Made by a program: the position numbers and the translations under genes
Notes under the pieces: generated by a model
Told to the model about the DNA's origin: nothing
What the model saw: only the letters and a program-made list of their open reading frames with translations
Database searches by the model: none
NCBI GenBank assembly: GCA_027315115.1
Contig: DAHUYQ010000039.1
Coordinates: forward strand, 1 to 64,000
Direction: 5' to 3'
DNA: 64,000 bases
From: Solirubrobacterales bacterium
GTDB lineage: Bacteria; Actinomycetota; Thermoleophilia; Solirubrobacterales; Solirubrobacteraceae
Shown here: positions 17,628 to 26,888 of the stretch, piece after piece
Layout: the number at the start of each line of letters is the position of its first letter
Numbering within the stretch: position 1 is the first letter of the stretch

Positions 17628-18373
17628 CGCGATTGGATTCTGTCAGAGCGCTCGGGCGATGTGAGAGGCGGAGCCTGCGCGGCTGCTCGCAGCGCCTGCA
17701 CCTCCGCCTCATCCAGCAGCCGGCAGCTTCCCGGCGCCAGGTCTCCGAGCTCCAGCGGCCCGAAGCGCACGCGCTTCAGACGCGCGACGGGATGTCCGAC
17801 CGCCTCGCACATCCTGCGCACCTGGCGGTTGCGGCCCTCCCGGATCGTGATCTCCAGCCCGTCGCGCCCAAGCGATGCGACCTGCGCCGGAGCGGTGGGG
17901 CCGTCATCCAGCGCGACCCCGTCGCGCAGAGCCTGCAGCGCCCGCTGCCCGACCGTCCCTCCCTCGACCCACACACGGTAGGTCTTGGACACTTCGAAGC
18001 GGGGATGAGTGAGCATGTGCGCCAGCGCACCGTCGTTGGTCAACAGCAGCAGCCCTTCGCTGTCGAGGTCCAGACGGCCGACGGGATACAGGCGCCGGCT
18101 CTCCTGGGGGATCATCTCCACGACCGTCGGGCGCCCGTGCGGATCGCTCGCCGTGGACAGCACGCCGACCGGCTTGTTCAGCGCATAGACGGCGGGCGCC
18201 TCGAAGCCGGACAGCGGCCGGCCGTCCACGGCGATCTGCTCAGAGCCCGTGACGTCCCGTGCGGGATCGCGCACGACCTGCCCACCGAGGCTCACCCGTC
18301 CCTGCGCGATCAGCGTCTCGCAGGCGCGCCGGGAGGCGACGCCGCAGTGGGCCAGGTGCTTTGCGAGGCGCAT
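17624..18373 (-). CDS. rluB: Pseudouridine synthase, RluB/RsuA family
   Basis: Isomerises uridine in rRNA (23S U2605-type or 16S U516-type). The 249-aa product has an N-terminal S4 RNA-binding domain (RLAKHLAHCGVASRRACETL) and the catalytic motif GRLDLDSEGLLLLTNDG with the active-site Asp. I chose ATG 18373 since the longer reading runs into the divergent rlmN start. It neighbours scpB/scpA in most Gram-positive genomes, and here rlmN has been placed between them. Confidence 0.9.
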   Translation of the reverse strand: MRLAKHLAHCGVASRRACETLIAQGRVSLGGQVVRDPARDVTGSEQIAVDGRPLSGFEAPAVYALNKPVGVLSTASDPHGRPTVVEMIPQESRRLYPVGRLDLDSEGLLLLTNDGALAHMLTHPRFEVSKTYRVWVEGGTVGQRALQALRDGVALDDGPTAPAQVASLGRDGLEITIREGRNRQVRRMCEAVGHPVARLKRVRFGPLELGDLAPGSCRLLDEAEVQALRAAAQAPPLTSPERSDRIQSR

Positions 18374-18392
18374 CTTGCTGCAAGATAGGAGG

Positions 18393-19451
18393 ATGGACAT
18401 CACGCTGCTCGACCAAACGCTTGCCTCCGCCGGCCAGCCGCGCTTTCGCGCGGGCCAGATCTGGGAGTGGCTCTGCCGCGGCGCGGAGAGCTACGAGCAG
18501 ATGAGCAACCTGCCCGCCGGCCTGCGCAGCCTGCTCGCCGACCAGGTTCCGCTCTCCTGCCTGAAGGTCGAGCAGGACGCCTACGCGCGCGACGGCACCG
18601 TGAAGGCGCTCTTCCGCACCGGCGACGGTAGACCGTTGGAGGCGGTCCTGATGCGCTACCGCGACGGGCGGCGCTCGATCTGCCTCTCCTCGCAGTCGGG
18701 CTGCCCGCTCACGTGCAGCTTCTGCGCCACCGGGACGATGCGCTTCGCCCGCAACCTGAGCGCCTCCGAGATCCTCGACCAGGCGCTGCACTTCAGACGC
18801 ATGGAGGCGATCGACCACTGCGTCTTCATGGGCATGGGCGAGCCGCTGATCAACGTCGAGAACGTGCTCGCCGCCTGCGAGCGGCTGCCGGACGTCGGCA
18901 TCGGACACCGCAAGATCACGCTCTCCACCGTCGGCTGGATTCCCGGGATCGAAAGGCTCACGCAGCAGTCGATGCCGCTGCGCCTGGCGCTCTCGCTGCA
19001 CGCCGCCGACGAAGCGCTGCGCAGCGAGCTGATGCCCGTCAACGAGCGCTATCCGCTCAGTGACGTGATCGAGGCTTGCAAGGCCTTCTACGCGGCTCGC
19101 AAACGCCGCGTGTTCGTCGAGTACGTGATGCTGGCCGGCGTCAACGACCGCTACGAGCAGGCGCTGGCGCTGGCCAAGCTCCTGCGCGCCGCCGTCGGAG
19201 CGAGCGGCGAGACGATCTTCAAGGTGAACCTGATTCCGTGGAACCCGGTCGACACGCGCCCTGCGCAGCGAGGCTACGCCGATCCCGAGGCCGGCGAGGG
19301 ACCGGCCCGGCTCTTCGAGGGCTCCAGCCGCGAGTCGATCGCCGCGTTCAAGGCGGTGCTGGTGGAGCGGGGAGTGCCGGCGACCGTCCGGCTGACCCGC
19401 GGCCGCGACATCGACGCGGCATGCGGCCAGCTCGCCGCGAAGGCCGCATGA
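18393..19451 (+). CDS. rlmN: Dual-specificity 23S rRNA/tRNA C2-adenine methyltransferase RlmN
   Basis: A radical-SAM enzyme that methylates A2503 of 23S rRNA and A37 of tRNAs. The 352-aa protein shows the cluster motif SGCPLTCSFCATG and the GMGEPL segment, SLHAADEALRSELMP, and a C-terminal TVRLTRGRDIDAACGQL bearing the second catalytic Cys. The start ATG 18393 is preceded by AGGAGG with no spacer, and only 19 nt separate it from the divergent pseudouridine synthase start. A leaderless transcript or an upstream TTG (18375) is possible. Confidence 0.94.
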   Translation: MDITLLDQTLASAGQPRFRAGQIWEWLCRGAESYEQMSNLPAGLRSLLADQVPLSCLKVEQDAYARDGTVKALFRTGDGRPLEAVLMRYRDGRRSICLSSQSGCPLTCSFCATGTMRFARNLSASEILDQALHFRRMEAIDHCVFMGMGEPLINVENVLAACERLPDVGIGHRKITLSTVGWIPGIERLTQQSMPLRLALSLHAADEALRSELMPVNERYPLSDVIEACKAFYAARKRRVFVEYVMLAGVNDRYEQALALAKLLRAAVGASGETIFKVNLIPWNPVDTRPAQRGYADPEAGEGPARLFEGSSRESIAAFKAVLVERGVPATVRLTRGRDIDAACGQLAAKAA

Positions 19452-19519
19452 GTGGATCCTGGCGCCTTTGGCGCGGCGCCGCCGTCACCCCGCCTCGATG
19501 TCGCGGCCGGTGAGCCCCG

Positions 19520-20386
19520 CTATTCCCCGGAGGGCCCGCCGCCGGCCCGCGCTTCGCCGGCGCGCAGCAGCCTGTCGCGCAGCTCCGCCTGCTCCTCCGG
19601 GCTCGGGTCCCACTGGGCGACGTCAGGCAGCTCCTGCAGCGAGCGCAGGCCGAACAGCTTCAGGAACGTGGTGGTGGTCTTGTAGAGGGCCGCGCCGAAC
19701 TGTGAGCGTCCGCTCTCTTCGATCAGACCGCGCTCGAGCAGCGCGGCGGTCGCGGAGTCGGCGCTCACGCCCCTGATGCGTCCTATCTCGGGTCGCGAGA
19801 TCGGCTGCAGGTAGGCGACGATCGCAAGCGTCTCGGTCTGAGCGGGCGTCAACGTGGCCACCCGCGGGCGGCTGAAGAGCCGCCGGGCGGCCTCCTCGGC
19901 CTCCGGCGAGCTGGCGAGCACGTAGCCCTCGCCGATTTCGCGCAGATGCAGCCCTCGCAGTCCGGGTGCAAGCTGCTCCTCCAGCAGCGCCAGCGCCTGG
20001 GCGACGTGCTCTTCAGGCGAAGCCACCGCTTCGGCGAGATCGGCGCGGGAGACGGGATCTGGGGAGAGGAACAGCAGCGCTTCGACCACGCGCGAGAGCG
20101 CGAGAAGCTGCTGCTCCTCCAGAGGCTCTGGCGGCTCCGAGGATCGCTCCTGCTCCAGGACCGGCGGCGGCTCCGAGGATCGCTCCTGCTCCGCTGACGG
20201 CTCCGGGGCAGCGGACAGCTCCGGCTCCGCGCCCGCCTCGCCTGCCGGCTCCGGGGCGACCTCCGCCTCAGACACCCCATCCTGCTCCGCCTCGGGCCGC
20301 TGGGGCTCTCCCTGGACGTCGGTCTCACCGGCAAGCTCCGGCTCAGCGGCCACCTCCGCCTCGGCGGCCGCCTCGCTGTCGCTCAC
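19520..20386 (-). CDS. scpB: Segregation and condensation protein B
   Basis: Winged-helix kleisin partner of the SMC condensin complex with ScpA. Residues about 95-275 form the ScpB core (VVEALLFLSPDPVSRADLA, TETLAIVAYLQPISRPEIGRIRG, LIEESGR, LYKTTTTFLKLFGL). The first 95 residues are a Glu/Pro/Ala/Ser-rich acidic extension with a repeat of ERSSEPP, not found in typical ScpB of about 190 aa. The GTG start at 20386 overlaps the scpA stop (GTGA), so the subunits are co-translated. Convergent with rlmN. Confidence 0.92.
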   Translation of the reverse strand: MSDSEAAAEAEVAAEPELAGETDVQGEPQRPEAEQDGVSEAEVAPEPAGEAGAEPELSAAPEPSAEQERSSEPPPVLEQERSSEPPEPLEEQQLLALSRVVEALLFLSPDPVSRADLAEAVASPEEHVAQALALLEEQLAPGLRGLHLREIGEGYVLASSPEAEEAARRLFSRPRVATLTPAQTETLAIVAYLQPISRPEIGRIRGVSADSATAALLERGLIEESGRSQFGAALYKTTTTFLKLFGLRSLQELPDVAQWDPSPEEQAELRDRLLRAGEARAGGGPSGE

Positions 20387-21165
20387 GCTGCGGCGCTCGC
20401 CGGGTGGGTGGGAATCAGGCCAGCCGCCAGCCGCTGACCCGGTGCGCTTGCAAGGACCGAGATCTCCCCGAAGCTCTCGCTCTGCTCCCAGCTCGCCTCC
20501 CCGCGCTTGTAGAGCTCCAGCAACGCGAAGAGCGTGACCGCGACGGTAACCCGGTCGGCGTCCCTGACGGCCTCGTCGAAGGAGAAGGCCCCGCGCGAGA
20601 GCAGACTGCGCAGGTGGGCAAGCCGCTCGGCGACGCTGACCCGCGGCGTATGTATGTGCCTGATGCTGATCGCCGGTGGCATCCGCAGCAGGCCGCCGAG
20701 CGCTTCGCCGAGCGCCTGCGGGCTCTCGGAGCCGTCGGTCGGGTCGATCACCGTGCGCCTCAGGAAGGCCGGCAGCGGAGCGGAACGGTAGCGGTAGCCG
20801 CGCTCGGCTTCCAGGCGCTCCCTCAGATGCGCGGCGGCCCCGCGGTAGCGGTGCGCCTGCAGCATCCGCGCCAGCAGCTCCTCGGCCGCCTGCTCGGGCT
20901 CGATGTCCAACATGTCTTCGGCGTCCTCGCCGGCGATCAGCAGCCGCGACTTGAGCTCCAGCAGCGCCGCGATCAGGACGATGAACTCGGTCGCCGACTC
21001 CAGATCCAGCTCACCCCTGGCTTCGAGGTGGTCGAGGTAGGCCAGAACGACATCCGCGATCTGCAGCTCCATCAGGTCGACCTCCTCACGCAGCACGAGC
21101 GTGAGCAGCAGGTCGAACGGGCCGCTGAAGACCTCGAGGTCCAGCTCCAGGGTGGCGATGCTCAT
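20383..21165 (-). CDS. scpA: Segregation and condensation protein A
   Basis: Kleisin subunit bridging the SMC heads. The 260-aa protein starts MSIATLELDLEVFSGPFDLL, the conserved ScpA opening, then LREEVDLMELQIADVVLAYLDHL. A winged-helix C-terminus (VTVAVTLFALLELYKRGEASWEQ) follows. The ATG at 21165 is 4 nt downstream of the trpS stop, so trpS-scpA-scpB is one unit. Confidence 0.95.
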   Translation of the reverse strand: MSIATLELDLEVFSGPFDLLLTLVLREEVDLMELQIADVVLAYLDHLEARGELDLESATEFIVLIAALLELKSRLLIAGEDAEDMLDIEPEQAAEELLARMLQAHRYRGAAAHLRERLEAERGYRYRSAPLPAFLRRTVIDPTDGSESPQALGEALGGLLRMPPAISIRHIHTPRVSVAERLAHLRSLLSRGAFSFDEAVRDADRVTVAVTLFALLELYKRGEASWEQSESFGEISVLASAPGQRLAAGLIPTHPASAAA

Positions 21166-21169
21166 CGCG

Positions 21170-22192
21170 TCACGGTACCGAGCGCTCCCGACGTTTCGCT
21201 CCGGGTCCAAGTCCCATCACGTCGCGCACGTCGGCGAGTGTGTCCGCGGCGATCTCGATCGCCCGCTGCGCGCCTTCCCGCAGGATCGCCTCCAGCCGCT
21301 GCTCGTCGGCGCGCAGCTCGACGTAGCGCTCGCGCACCGGCGCGAGCATCTCGCTCACCGCCTCCGCGGTCGCGACCTTCAGGTCGCCGTATCCGCGCGC
21401 GCTGGCCATGTCGGCCTCGACCTGCTCGGGGCTTACCTGCCGGGCCACAGCCAGGATCTCGATCAGGTTGGAGACCCCGGGCTTCTCGGGGGATCGCACG
21501 ATCTCGCTGCCGGAGTCAGTGACGGCCCGCCGGAACTTCTTGGAGATCGCATCCGGCTCGTCGAGCACGTAGACGGTGCCCTCGACCGAGCTGCTCGTGG
21601 TCGACATCTTGCGCGTGGGGTCCTGCAGGTCCATGATCCGCGCTCCGATCTCGGGGATTCGGTGCTCTGGCACCACCAGCACCTCCTCGCCGTCGCCGAA
21701 GCGCTGGTTGAAGCGCCTTGCCACGTCGCGCATCAGCTCCAGGTGCTCGCGCTGGTCCTCGCCCACCGGCACCTCGTGCGCGCGATAGGCCAGCACGTCG
21801 GCGGCCTGCAGCACGGGATAGACGAGCAGGCCCGCGGAGACGAGCTCACGCTGCGCCACCGACTTGTCCCTGAACTGGTGCATGCGCTGCAGGCGACCGA
21901 GCTCGGTGACGCTGCAGAGCAGCCAGCACAGTTCGGCGTGCTGCGGCACGCCGCTCTGACGGAAGAGCATGCAGCGGGCGGGGTCCAGGCCGGCCGCGAT
22001 CAGCAGCGCCGTCAGGTCGTAGACGCTGCGCCTCAGCTCCCGCGGGTCATAGGCGACGGTGATCGCATGCAGGTCCACGATGCAATAGAGCGCCTCGCCG
22101 CGATCCTGGTGGGTGACGAACTGCTGGATCGCGCCTATGTAGTTGCCGAGGTGCTTGGTGCCGGTCGGCTGGATGCCCGAGAAGATCCGCAT
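21170..22192 (-). CDS. trpS: Tryptophanyl-tRNA synthetase
   Basis: Class I aminoacyl-tRNA synthetase charging tRNA-Trp. The 340-aa product begins MRIFSGIQPTGTKHLGNYIG, where HLGN is the HIGH motif. It has DLHAIT, RQSGVPQHAELCWLL and the KMSKS-equivalent TRKMSTTSSS (about residue 195). Length and motifs are normal. It heads the trpS-scpA-scpB unit and is divergent from the P450. Confidence 0.97.
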   Translation of the reverse strand: MRIFSGIQPTGTKHLGNYIGAIQQFVTHQDRGEALYCIVDLHAITVAYDPRELRRSVYDLTALLIAAGLDPARCMLFRQSGVPQHAELCWLLCSVTELGRLQRMHQFRDKSVAQRELVSAGLLVYPVLQAADVLAYRAHEVPVGEDQREHLELMRDVARRFNQRFGDGEEVLVVPEHRIPEIGARIMDLQDPTRKMSTTSSSVEGTVYVLDEPDAISKKFRRAVTDSGSEIVRSPEKPGVSNLIEILAVARQVSPEQVEADMASARGYGDLKVATAEAVSEMLAPVRERYVELRADEQRLEAILREGAQRAIEIAADTLADVRDVMGLGPGAKRRERSVP

Positions 22193-22230
22193 CGCCGGGA
22201 GGCTAACGAAGCGCGGCGCGCCACCATCCT

Positions 22231-22256
22231 GAGAACGTTTATTATCCAGATAACGA
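22231..22256 (+). promoter_or_regulatory. AT-rich promoter/operator patch upstream of the P450
   Basis: In a roughly 70% GC background, 22235-22255 reads ACGTTTATTATCCAGATAACG. Imperfect dyad arms CGTT ... AACG flank a TATTAT hexamer (22240-22245) usable as a -10 box. It lies 30-50 nt before the P450 start. A dimeric repressor site overlapping the promoter is plausible but not shown. Confidence 0.4.
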
Positions 22257-22284
22257 CCATGTTGCCAAGCCGACTGGGGACCTC

Positions 22285-23736
22285 ATGAGCACAGCCGAGA
22301 AGATCGCCGGGTCGTCCTTCACTCAAGCGCCCGACCGATGGAGCGCCCGCGTGCAGCCCTCCGCGGCGGGGCCCGCGCCCCAGGACGGCGCGCCGATCGC
22401 GCTGCCGCCCGCGGTGCGGATGCCAAGGCCGCTGCAGCAGCTCCGCTTCAGCATGCGCCAGTCCTCCTTCTTCCTGCGCTGCTCTCGCGAGCTCGGACAG
22501 ACCTTCCGCATGCGCGGCGTGCTGCAGGACGACTGGGTCACGGTCACCACCCACCCCGACCACGTCCGCTCGCTGTTCACCGCCGACCCGGAGCTCGCGC
22601 CCTCGCTAACCGGCGAGTCGCCGCTGCGCCCGATCGTGGGCCCCAACTCCGTGCTCACCCTGCTTGGCCCCAAGCACATGCGCCAGCGCAAGCTGCTGCT
22701 GCCACCCTTCCACGGCGAGGCGGTGGAGCGCTACACGCAGATGATCGCGGACGCGGCGCAGCGCGAGATCGAGAGCTGGTCGGTCGGAGAGCAGTTCGCC
22801 CTCGGCCCGCGGATGCAGGCCGTCACGCTCGAGGTGATCATGGCCGGCATCTTCGGCGTGGAAGGCCTGCCGCCGAAGGGCACGCTGGAGCGTGAGCTGC
22901 GCGACGAGATCCACAGCATCGTCGCGCTCTCGACCCGTCCGCTCTCGATCTTCGCCGAGATGATCCTGCTGCGCCAAGAGCAGCCTGGTGGCGTGGTCGG
23001 CGGTGTGATGCGGCGCGTGGACGAGCTGCTCTACGCGCTGATCGGCGAGCGTCGCGAGGCGGGCGCGGGCGCCGAGCAGCGCACCGACATCCTCTCGCTG
23101 CTGCTCGCCGCCACCGACGAAGACGGCGTGCCGATGAGCGACGAAGAACTGCGCGACGAGCTCATCACGCTCGTGCTCGCAGGGCACGAGACGACCGCCA
23201 ACTCGCTCGCCTGGGCCTTCGAGCGTCTGCTGCGCAACCGCGACGCCTACGACCGGCTGCGCGAGCTCGTCCGGGCCTCCGACGGCGCCGCGTCCGCGGA
23301 GGCGGATGCCTATGTGGAGGCCGTGATCCACGAGACCATGCGCGTGCGGCCCGTGGTCCCCTCGATCGGCCGGCGGGTCGCCGTGCCCTGGCAGCTCGGC
23401 CGCTTCCGCGTGCCGGCCGGCACGCCCGTGGTGCTCAGCATCATGCTGCTGCACCACCGTGAGGACGTCTACCCTCAGCCGTTCGCCTTCGCGCCGGAGC
23501 GCTTCCTGGAGAACAAGCCCGGCACCTACACCTGGATCCCCTTCGGCGGCGGCATCCGACGCTGCCTGGGCGCGACGCTGGCGATGGCCGAGCAGCGCGT
23601 GGTGTTGCGCGCGATCGCCGCCCGCACAGACATGCGCGCGTCGGCGGCGGCGCCGGAGAAACTGCGGCACCGCAACGTCACGATGGTGCCCGCCCAGGGG
23701 GCGCAGGTCGTCCTCGATCGGCGCCTTCCGGCCTGA
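22285..23736 (+). CDS. Cytochrome P450
   Basis: A haem monooxygenase of 483 aa. The I-helix oxygen-activation motif is AGHETTANS, the K-helix ExxR is ETMR, and the haem loop is FGGGIRRCLGATLA with the proximal Cys near residue 430. PERFLE precedes it. The sequence style (HxxxR as HMRQRKLLLPPF) resembles bacterial class CYP110/CYP135-like families. Substrate is unknown, and no ferredoxin or reductase gene is adjacent. The ATG at 22285 has GGGGA 5 nt upstream. Orphan gene between trpS and the gcv operon. Confidence 0.93.
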   Translation: MSTAEKIAGSSFTQAPDRWSARVQPSAAGPAPQDGAPIALPPAVRMPRPLQQLRFSMRQSSFFLRCSRELGQTFRMRGVLQDDWVTVTTHPDHVRSLFTADPELAPSLTGESPLRPIVGPNSVLTLLGPKHMRQRKLLLPPFHGEAVERYTQMIADAAQREIESWSVGEQFALGPRMQAVTLEVIMAGIFGVEGLPPKGTLERELRDEIHSIVALSTRPLSIFAEMILLRQEQPGGVVGGVMRRVDELLYALIGERREAGAGAEQRTDILSLLLAATDEDGVPMSDEELRDELITLVLAGHETTANSLAWAFERLLRNRDAYDRLRELVRASDGAASAEADAYVEAVIHETMRVRPVVPSIGRRVAVPWQLGRFRVPAGTPVVLSIMLLHHREDVYPQPFAFAPERFLENKPGTYTWIPFGGGIRRCLGATLAMAEQRVVLRAIAARTDMRASAAAPEKLRHRNVTMVPAQGAQVVLDRRLPA

Positions 23737-23774
23737 CCTGGACGGCCGCCGCGTCTGCCGAGCGGCCTACGGCT

Positions 23775-23851
23775 TTGGGAAAGACGAAGATTGGATTTCG
23801 TTTTTCCCAACCCGCGTTCGGCTCCTGCCCCTGATCGCGCTTCGATCAGGG
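23775..23851. terminator. Two stem-loops between convergent P450 and gcvPB
   Basis: A 15-bp stem with two G-U pairs (23775-23789 with 23796-23810, 6-nt loop) is AT-rich and ends in an A/T run on both strands. A second perfect 9-bp stem, CCCTGATCG / CGATCAGGG, spans 23829-23851 with a 5-nt loop. Lying between convergent genes, they probably act as bidirectional terminators. Confidence 0.7.
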
Positions 23852-23858
23852 CACGCGC

Positions 23859-25388
23859 TCAGAGCTGCTGCCTGATCACCGGCCGCTTGGCCGCGGCCAC
23901 CTCGTCCAGACGTCGCACCGGCGTGGTGTGCGGTGCGGTCTGCGCGATCCGCGGGTCCTCGGCGGCCTCGGCGAGGATGTCCGCGATCGCCTGCGCGAAC
24001 TCGTCGAGGGTCTCCCTGGTCTCGGTCTCGGTCGGCTCGACCATCAGCGCCTCGTCGACCAGCAGCGGGAAGTAGACGGTCGGCGGGTGGTAGCCGTGGT
24101 CGAGCAGCCGCTTGGCGAGGTCGAGCGTCTTGATCTGCAGCTCGCGCTTCATCGGCGCGCCGGAGAGCACGAACTCGTGCATGCAGAGCTGCCCGTAGGC
24201 GAGCGGCAGGTGCTCGGCTACGCCAAGCTGGCGCAGCCGCGCGAGCAGGTAGTTGGCGTTTATCACCGCGGCCTCCGAGGCGTCCTTGAGGCCGTCGGCG
24301 CCGAGCGAGCGGATGTAGGCGTAGGCGCGCACGAAGCAGCCGTAGTTGCCGTGGAAGCCGCGCAGGCGGCCAATCGACTTGGGCCGATCCTCCTCAAAAC
24401 GAAAAACAAGGTCGTCTCCGGCGCCCGTCGCAGCGATCACCGGCACCGGCAGGTAGGGCTCGATTCGATCCGAGACCGCGATCGGGCCAGAGCCCGGCCC
24501 GCCGCCGCCGTGCGGCTGCGTGAAGGACTTGTGCAGGTTGAAGTGGACGATGTCGAAGCCCATGTCCCCCGGTCGCGAGAAGCCCATGATCGCGTTCAGG
24601 TTCGCGCCGTCGTAGTAGAGGATCGCGCCCGCGCCGTGAACGATCTCGGCGATCTGCGCGATGTTGCGGTCGAAGATGCCGAGCGTGTTCGGGTTGGTCA
24701 GCATCAGGCAGGCGACGGTCTCGTCCGCCTTTGCCCGCAGGTCGTCAATATCGATGCCGCCGTGCTCGTCCGTGGCCAGCTTGACCACTTCCAGGCCGGC
24801 CATCGTGACGGTCGCGGGATTGGTGCCGTGCGAGGTGTCGGGCGTCAGCACCTTGCGCCGCTGCTGATCGCGGTCCTCGTGATAGGCGCGCGTCAGCAGC
24901 ACGCCGGCGAGCTCGCCGTGGGAGCCGGCCGAGGGCTGCAGGCAGACGTGAGGCAGGCCCGAGATCTCGCCGAGGGCCTCTTGCAGGCTCCACATCAGCC
25001 GCAGCGCGCCCTGCGAGTCGGCCGGCTCCTGCAGCGGATGCAGACGCGAGTGTCCCGGCAGAGCGGCCACCCGCTCGTGCAGGCGCGGGTTGTGCTTCAT
25101 CGTGCACGAGCCGAGCGGGTAGAAGCCGGAGTCCAGGTCGAAGTTGCGCTTGGAGAGACGCACGTAGTGGCGCACGATCTCCGGCTCCGAGACCTGCGGC
25201 AGGCGCGCGGGCCGCTCGCGACGAAGCCGCGGCGGCAGCAGCTCCAGCGGGTCCACCCGCGGCACATCCATCTCCGGGCAGACGAACGCGCTGCGACCCG
25301 GCACCCCCTTCTCGAAGATCGTGATCGCGCGTTCGCGCTGCAGCGGGCTTTCGCTCGCGAGCACGGTGGCGCCGGACGGCTCGCTCAC
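23859..25388 (-). CDS. gcvPB: Glycine dehydrogenase (decarboxylating) subunit 2
   Basis: PLP-binding half of the glycine cleavage P-protein: decarboxylates glycine and passes methylamine to the H-protein. The 509-aa product has the lysine motif NLHKSFTQPHGGGGPG, LGSCTMKHNPR and PSAGSHGELAG, all hallmarks of the subunit-2 family. The GTG start at 25388 (VSEPSGATVLASE) overlaps the gcvPA stop (GTGA). Longer in-frame starts exist but fall inside gcvPA. Confidence 0.96.
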   Translation of the reverse strand: MSEPSGATVLASESPLQRERAITIFEKGVPGRSAFVCPEMDVPRVDPLELLPPRLRRERPARLPQVSEPEIVRHYVRLSKRNFDLDSGFYPLGSCTMKHNPRLHERVAALPGHSRLHPLQEPADSQGALRLMWSLQEALGEISGLPHVCLQPSAGSHGELAGVLLTRAYHEDRDQQRRKVLTPDTSHGTNPATVTMAGLEVVKLATDEHGGIDIDDLRAKADETVACLMLTNPNTLGIFDRNIAQIAEIVHGAGAILYYDGANLNAIMGFSRPGDMGFDIVHFNLHKSFTQPHGGGGPGSGPIAVSDRIEPYLPVPVIAATGAGDDLVFRFEEDRPKSIGRLRGFHGNYGCFVRAYAYIRSLGADGLKDASEAAVINANYLLARLRQLGVAEHLPLAYGQLCMHEFVLSGAPMKRELQIKTLDLAKRLLDHGYHPPTVYFPLLVDEALMVEPTETETRETLDEFAQAIADILAEAAEDPRIAQTAPHTTPVRRLDEVAAAKRPVIRQQL

Positions 25389-26845
25389 GCCCGCACCCCC
25401 TGATCGCTTGCGGCCCGGCGGCACTCGGCGACCGCGGCGTGCAGAGCCTCCGCCAGCCGGTCGATGTCGGCCGCGCCGCGGCGCTCGGTGATCGCCACCA
25501 GCAGCAGCCCCTCATCCTCCTCGCGCCCGCTCAGCGCCTGCACGTCCACGCCCGGGTTGACGCCGCGCTCGATGCAACGCCGCCGCGCCGCCGCCACGTC
25601 GCAGGGCAGTCGCACCGCCAGCTCCCGCACCGCCGGCTGCTCGTGCATCGGGCTCACGCCGTCGATCTCGCACAAACGCTGCCGGGCGTAGTGGGTGCGG
25701 GCGAGCAGCAGCTCACCGAGCTGCACAATCCCCTCGCGCCCGAGCCAGGAGAGGTAGACCATCCCCGCCAGCGCGTTGAGCGCCTGCGCGGTGCAGATGT
25801 TGGAGGTCGCGCGCTCGCGCCGGATGTGCTGCTCGCGGGTCTGCAGCGTGAGCACGAAGCCACGGCGCCCGTCGGCGTCCAGCGTCTCCCCCGCGATCCG
25901 TCCGGGCATCCGGCGCAGGTACTCCTCCCTGGCCGCGAAGAACCCGAAGGACGGCCCGCCGAAGTCCAGACGCCCGCCGAGCGGCTGTCCCTCGCCGACC
26001 GCCACATCGACCCCGCATTCGCCGGGCGAGCGCAGTATCCCGAGCGTGATCGGGTCGACCTGCGCGATCACGACCGGATGGCCGCCCACCCGCGCAGGCT
26101 CTGCGCCGTTGCCGCTCGCGGCCGCGCCGACGCTCGCATCCTCGCTCGCGCCCCTGGCCAGCGAGGCGAGCCGCTGCGCATCCTCCACGGCGCCATAGAA
26201 GTTCGGCTGCGCGAAGAAGGCGGCGCCGGTCCGCTCGTCGATCGCCTGCTCCCACGCCTCGGGGTCCGTGACGCCGTCGCGCAGCGGCACCTCCACGATC
26301 TCCGCGCCGTAGCCATGGGCGTATGTCCGCAGCGTCTGCAGGCTGTGCGGGTGCAGCCCGGCGCTGACCACGAACCGGCTGCGCCCGTTGTGGAGCTTCG
26401 CCATGTAGCCCGCGGAGGCGACCGCGCTCGGCCCCTCGTAGACGGAGGCGTTGGAGACCGGCAGGCCCGTCAGCTCGCTGATCGCCGTCTGGTACTCGAA
26501 CATCGCCTGCAGGCCGCCCTGGGACACCTCGGGCTGGTAGGGCGTGTACGGGGTCAGGAACTCGGAGCGCTCGCAGAGCATGTCCACGATCGCCGGCACG
26601 TAGTGGTCGTACATGCCGGCGCCCAGGAAGCTGAGCTGCTCCTCGGCGGAGACGTTGCGGGCGGCCAGCGCCTTCAGGTGCTCGTAGACCTCCTGCTCGC
26701 CCATGCCGTCGGGCAGGTCCAGCGCGCGGCTCAGGCGAACTCCCGGAGGGATCTGGGCCTCGAAGAGCTCCTGCGCGGAGCCGACCCCGATCGCGGCGAG
26801 CATCTGCTCGCGGTCTGCCTGCGTGATGGCGGTGTAGCGACTCAA
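25385..26845 (-). CDS. gcvPA: Glycine dehydrogenase (decarboxylating) subunit 1
   Basis: Partner half of the split P-protein. The 486-aa product contains FLGAGMYDHYVPAIVD, TPYTPYQPEVSQGGLQ and YEGPSAVASAGYMA, typical of subunit 1. It has an insertion rich in Ala/Ser/Gly near residues 235-260 (about 26070-26135). Start ATG 26845 (MSRYTAITQADREQ). It follows gcvH by 43 nt. Confidence 0.96.
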   Translation of the reverse strand: MSRYTAITQADREQMLAAIGVGSAQELFEAQIPPGVRLSRALDLPDGMGEQEVYEHLKALAARNVSAEEQLSFLGAGMYDHYVPAIVDMLCERSEFLTPYTPYQPEVSQGGLQAMFEYQTAISELTGLPVSNASVYEGPSAVASAGYMAKLHNGRSRFVVSAGLHPHSLQTLRTYAHGYGAEIVEVPLRDGVTDPEAWEQAIDERTGAAFFAQPNFYGAVEDAQRLASLARGASEDASVGAAASGNGAEPARVGGHPVVIAQVDPITLGILRSPGECGVDVAVGEGQPLGGRLDFGGPSFGFFAAREEYLRRMPGRIAGETLDADGRRGFVLTLQTREQHIRRERATSNICTAQALNALAGMVYLSWLGREGIVQLGELLLARTHYARQRLCEIDGVSPMHEQPAVRELAVRLPCDVAAARRRCIERGVNPGVDVQALSGREEDEGLLLVAITERRGAADIDRLAEALHAAVAECRRAASDQGVRA

Positions 26846-26888
26846 GCGCTTTGAGCCTAGCCGGCCAGCGGATTTCCCAGGCGAGCCA

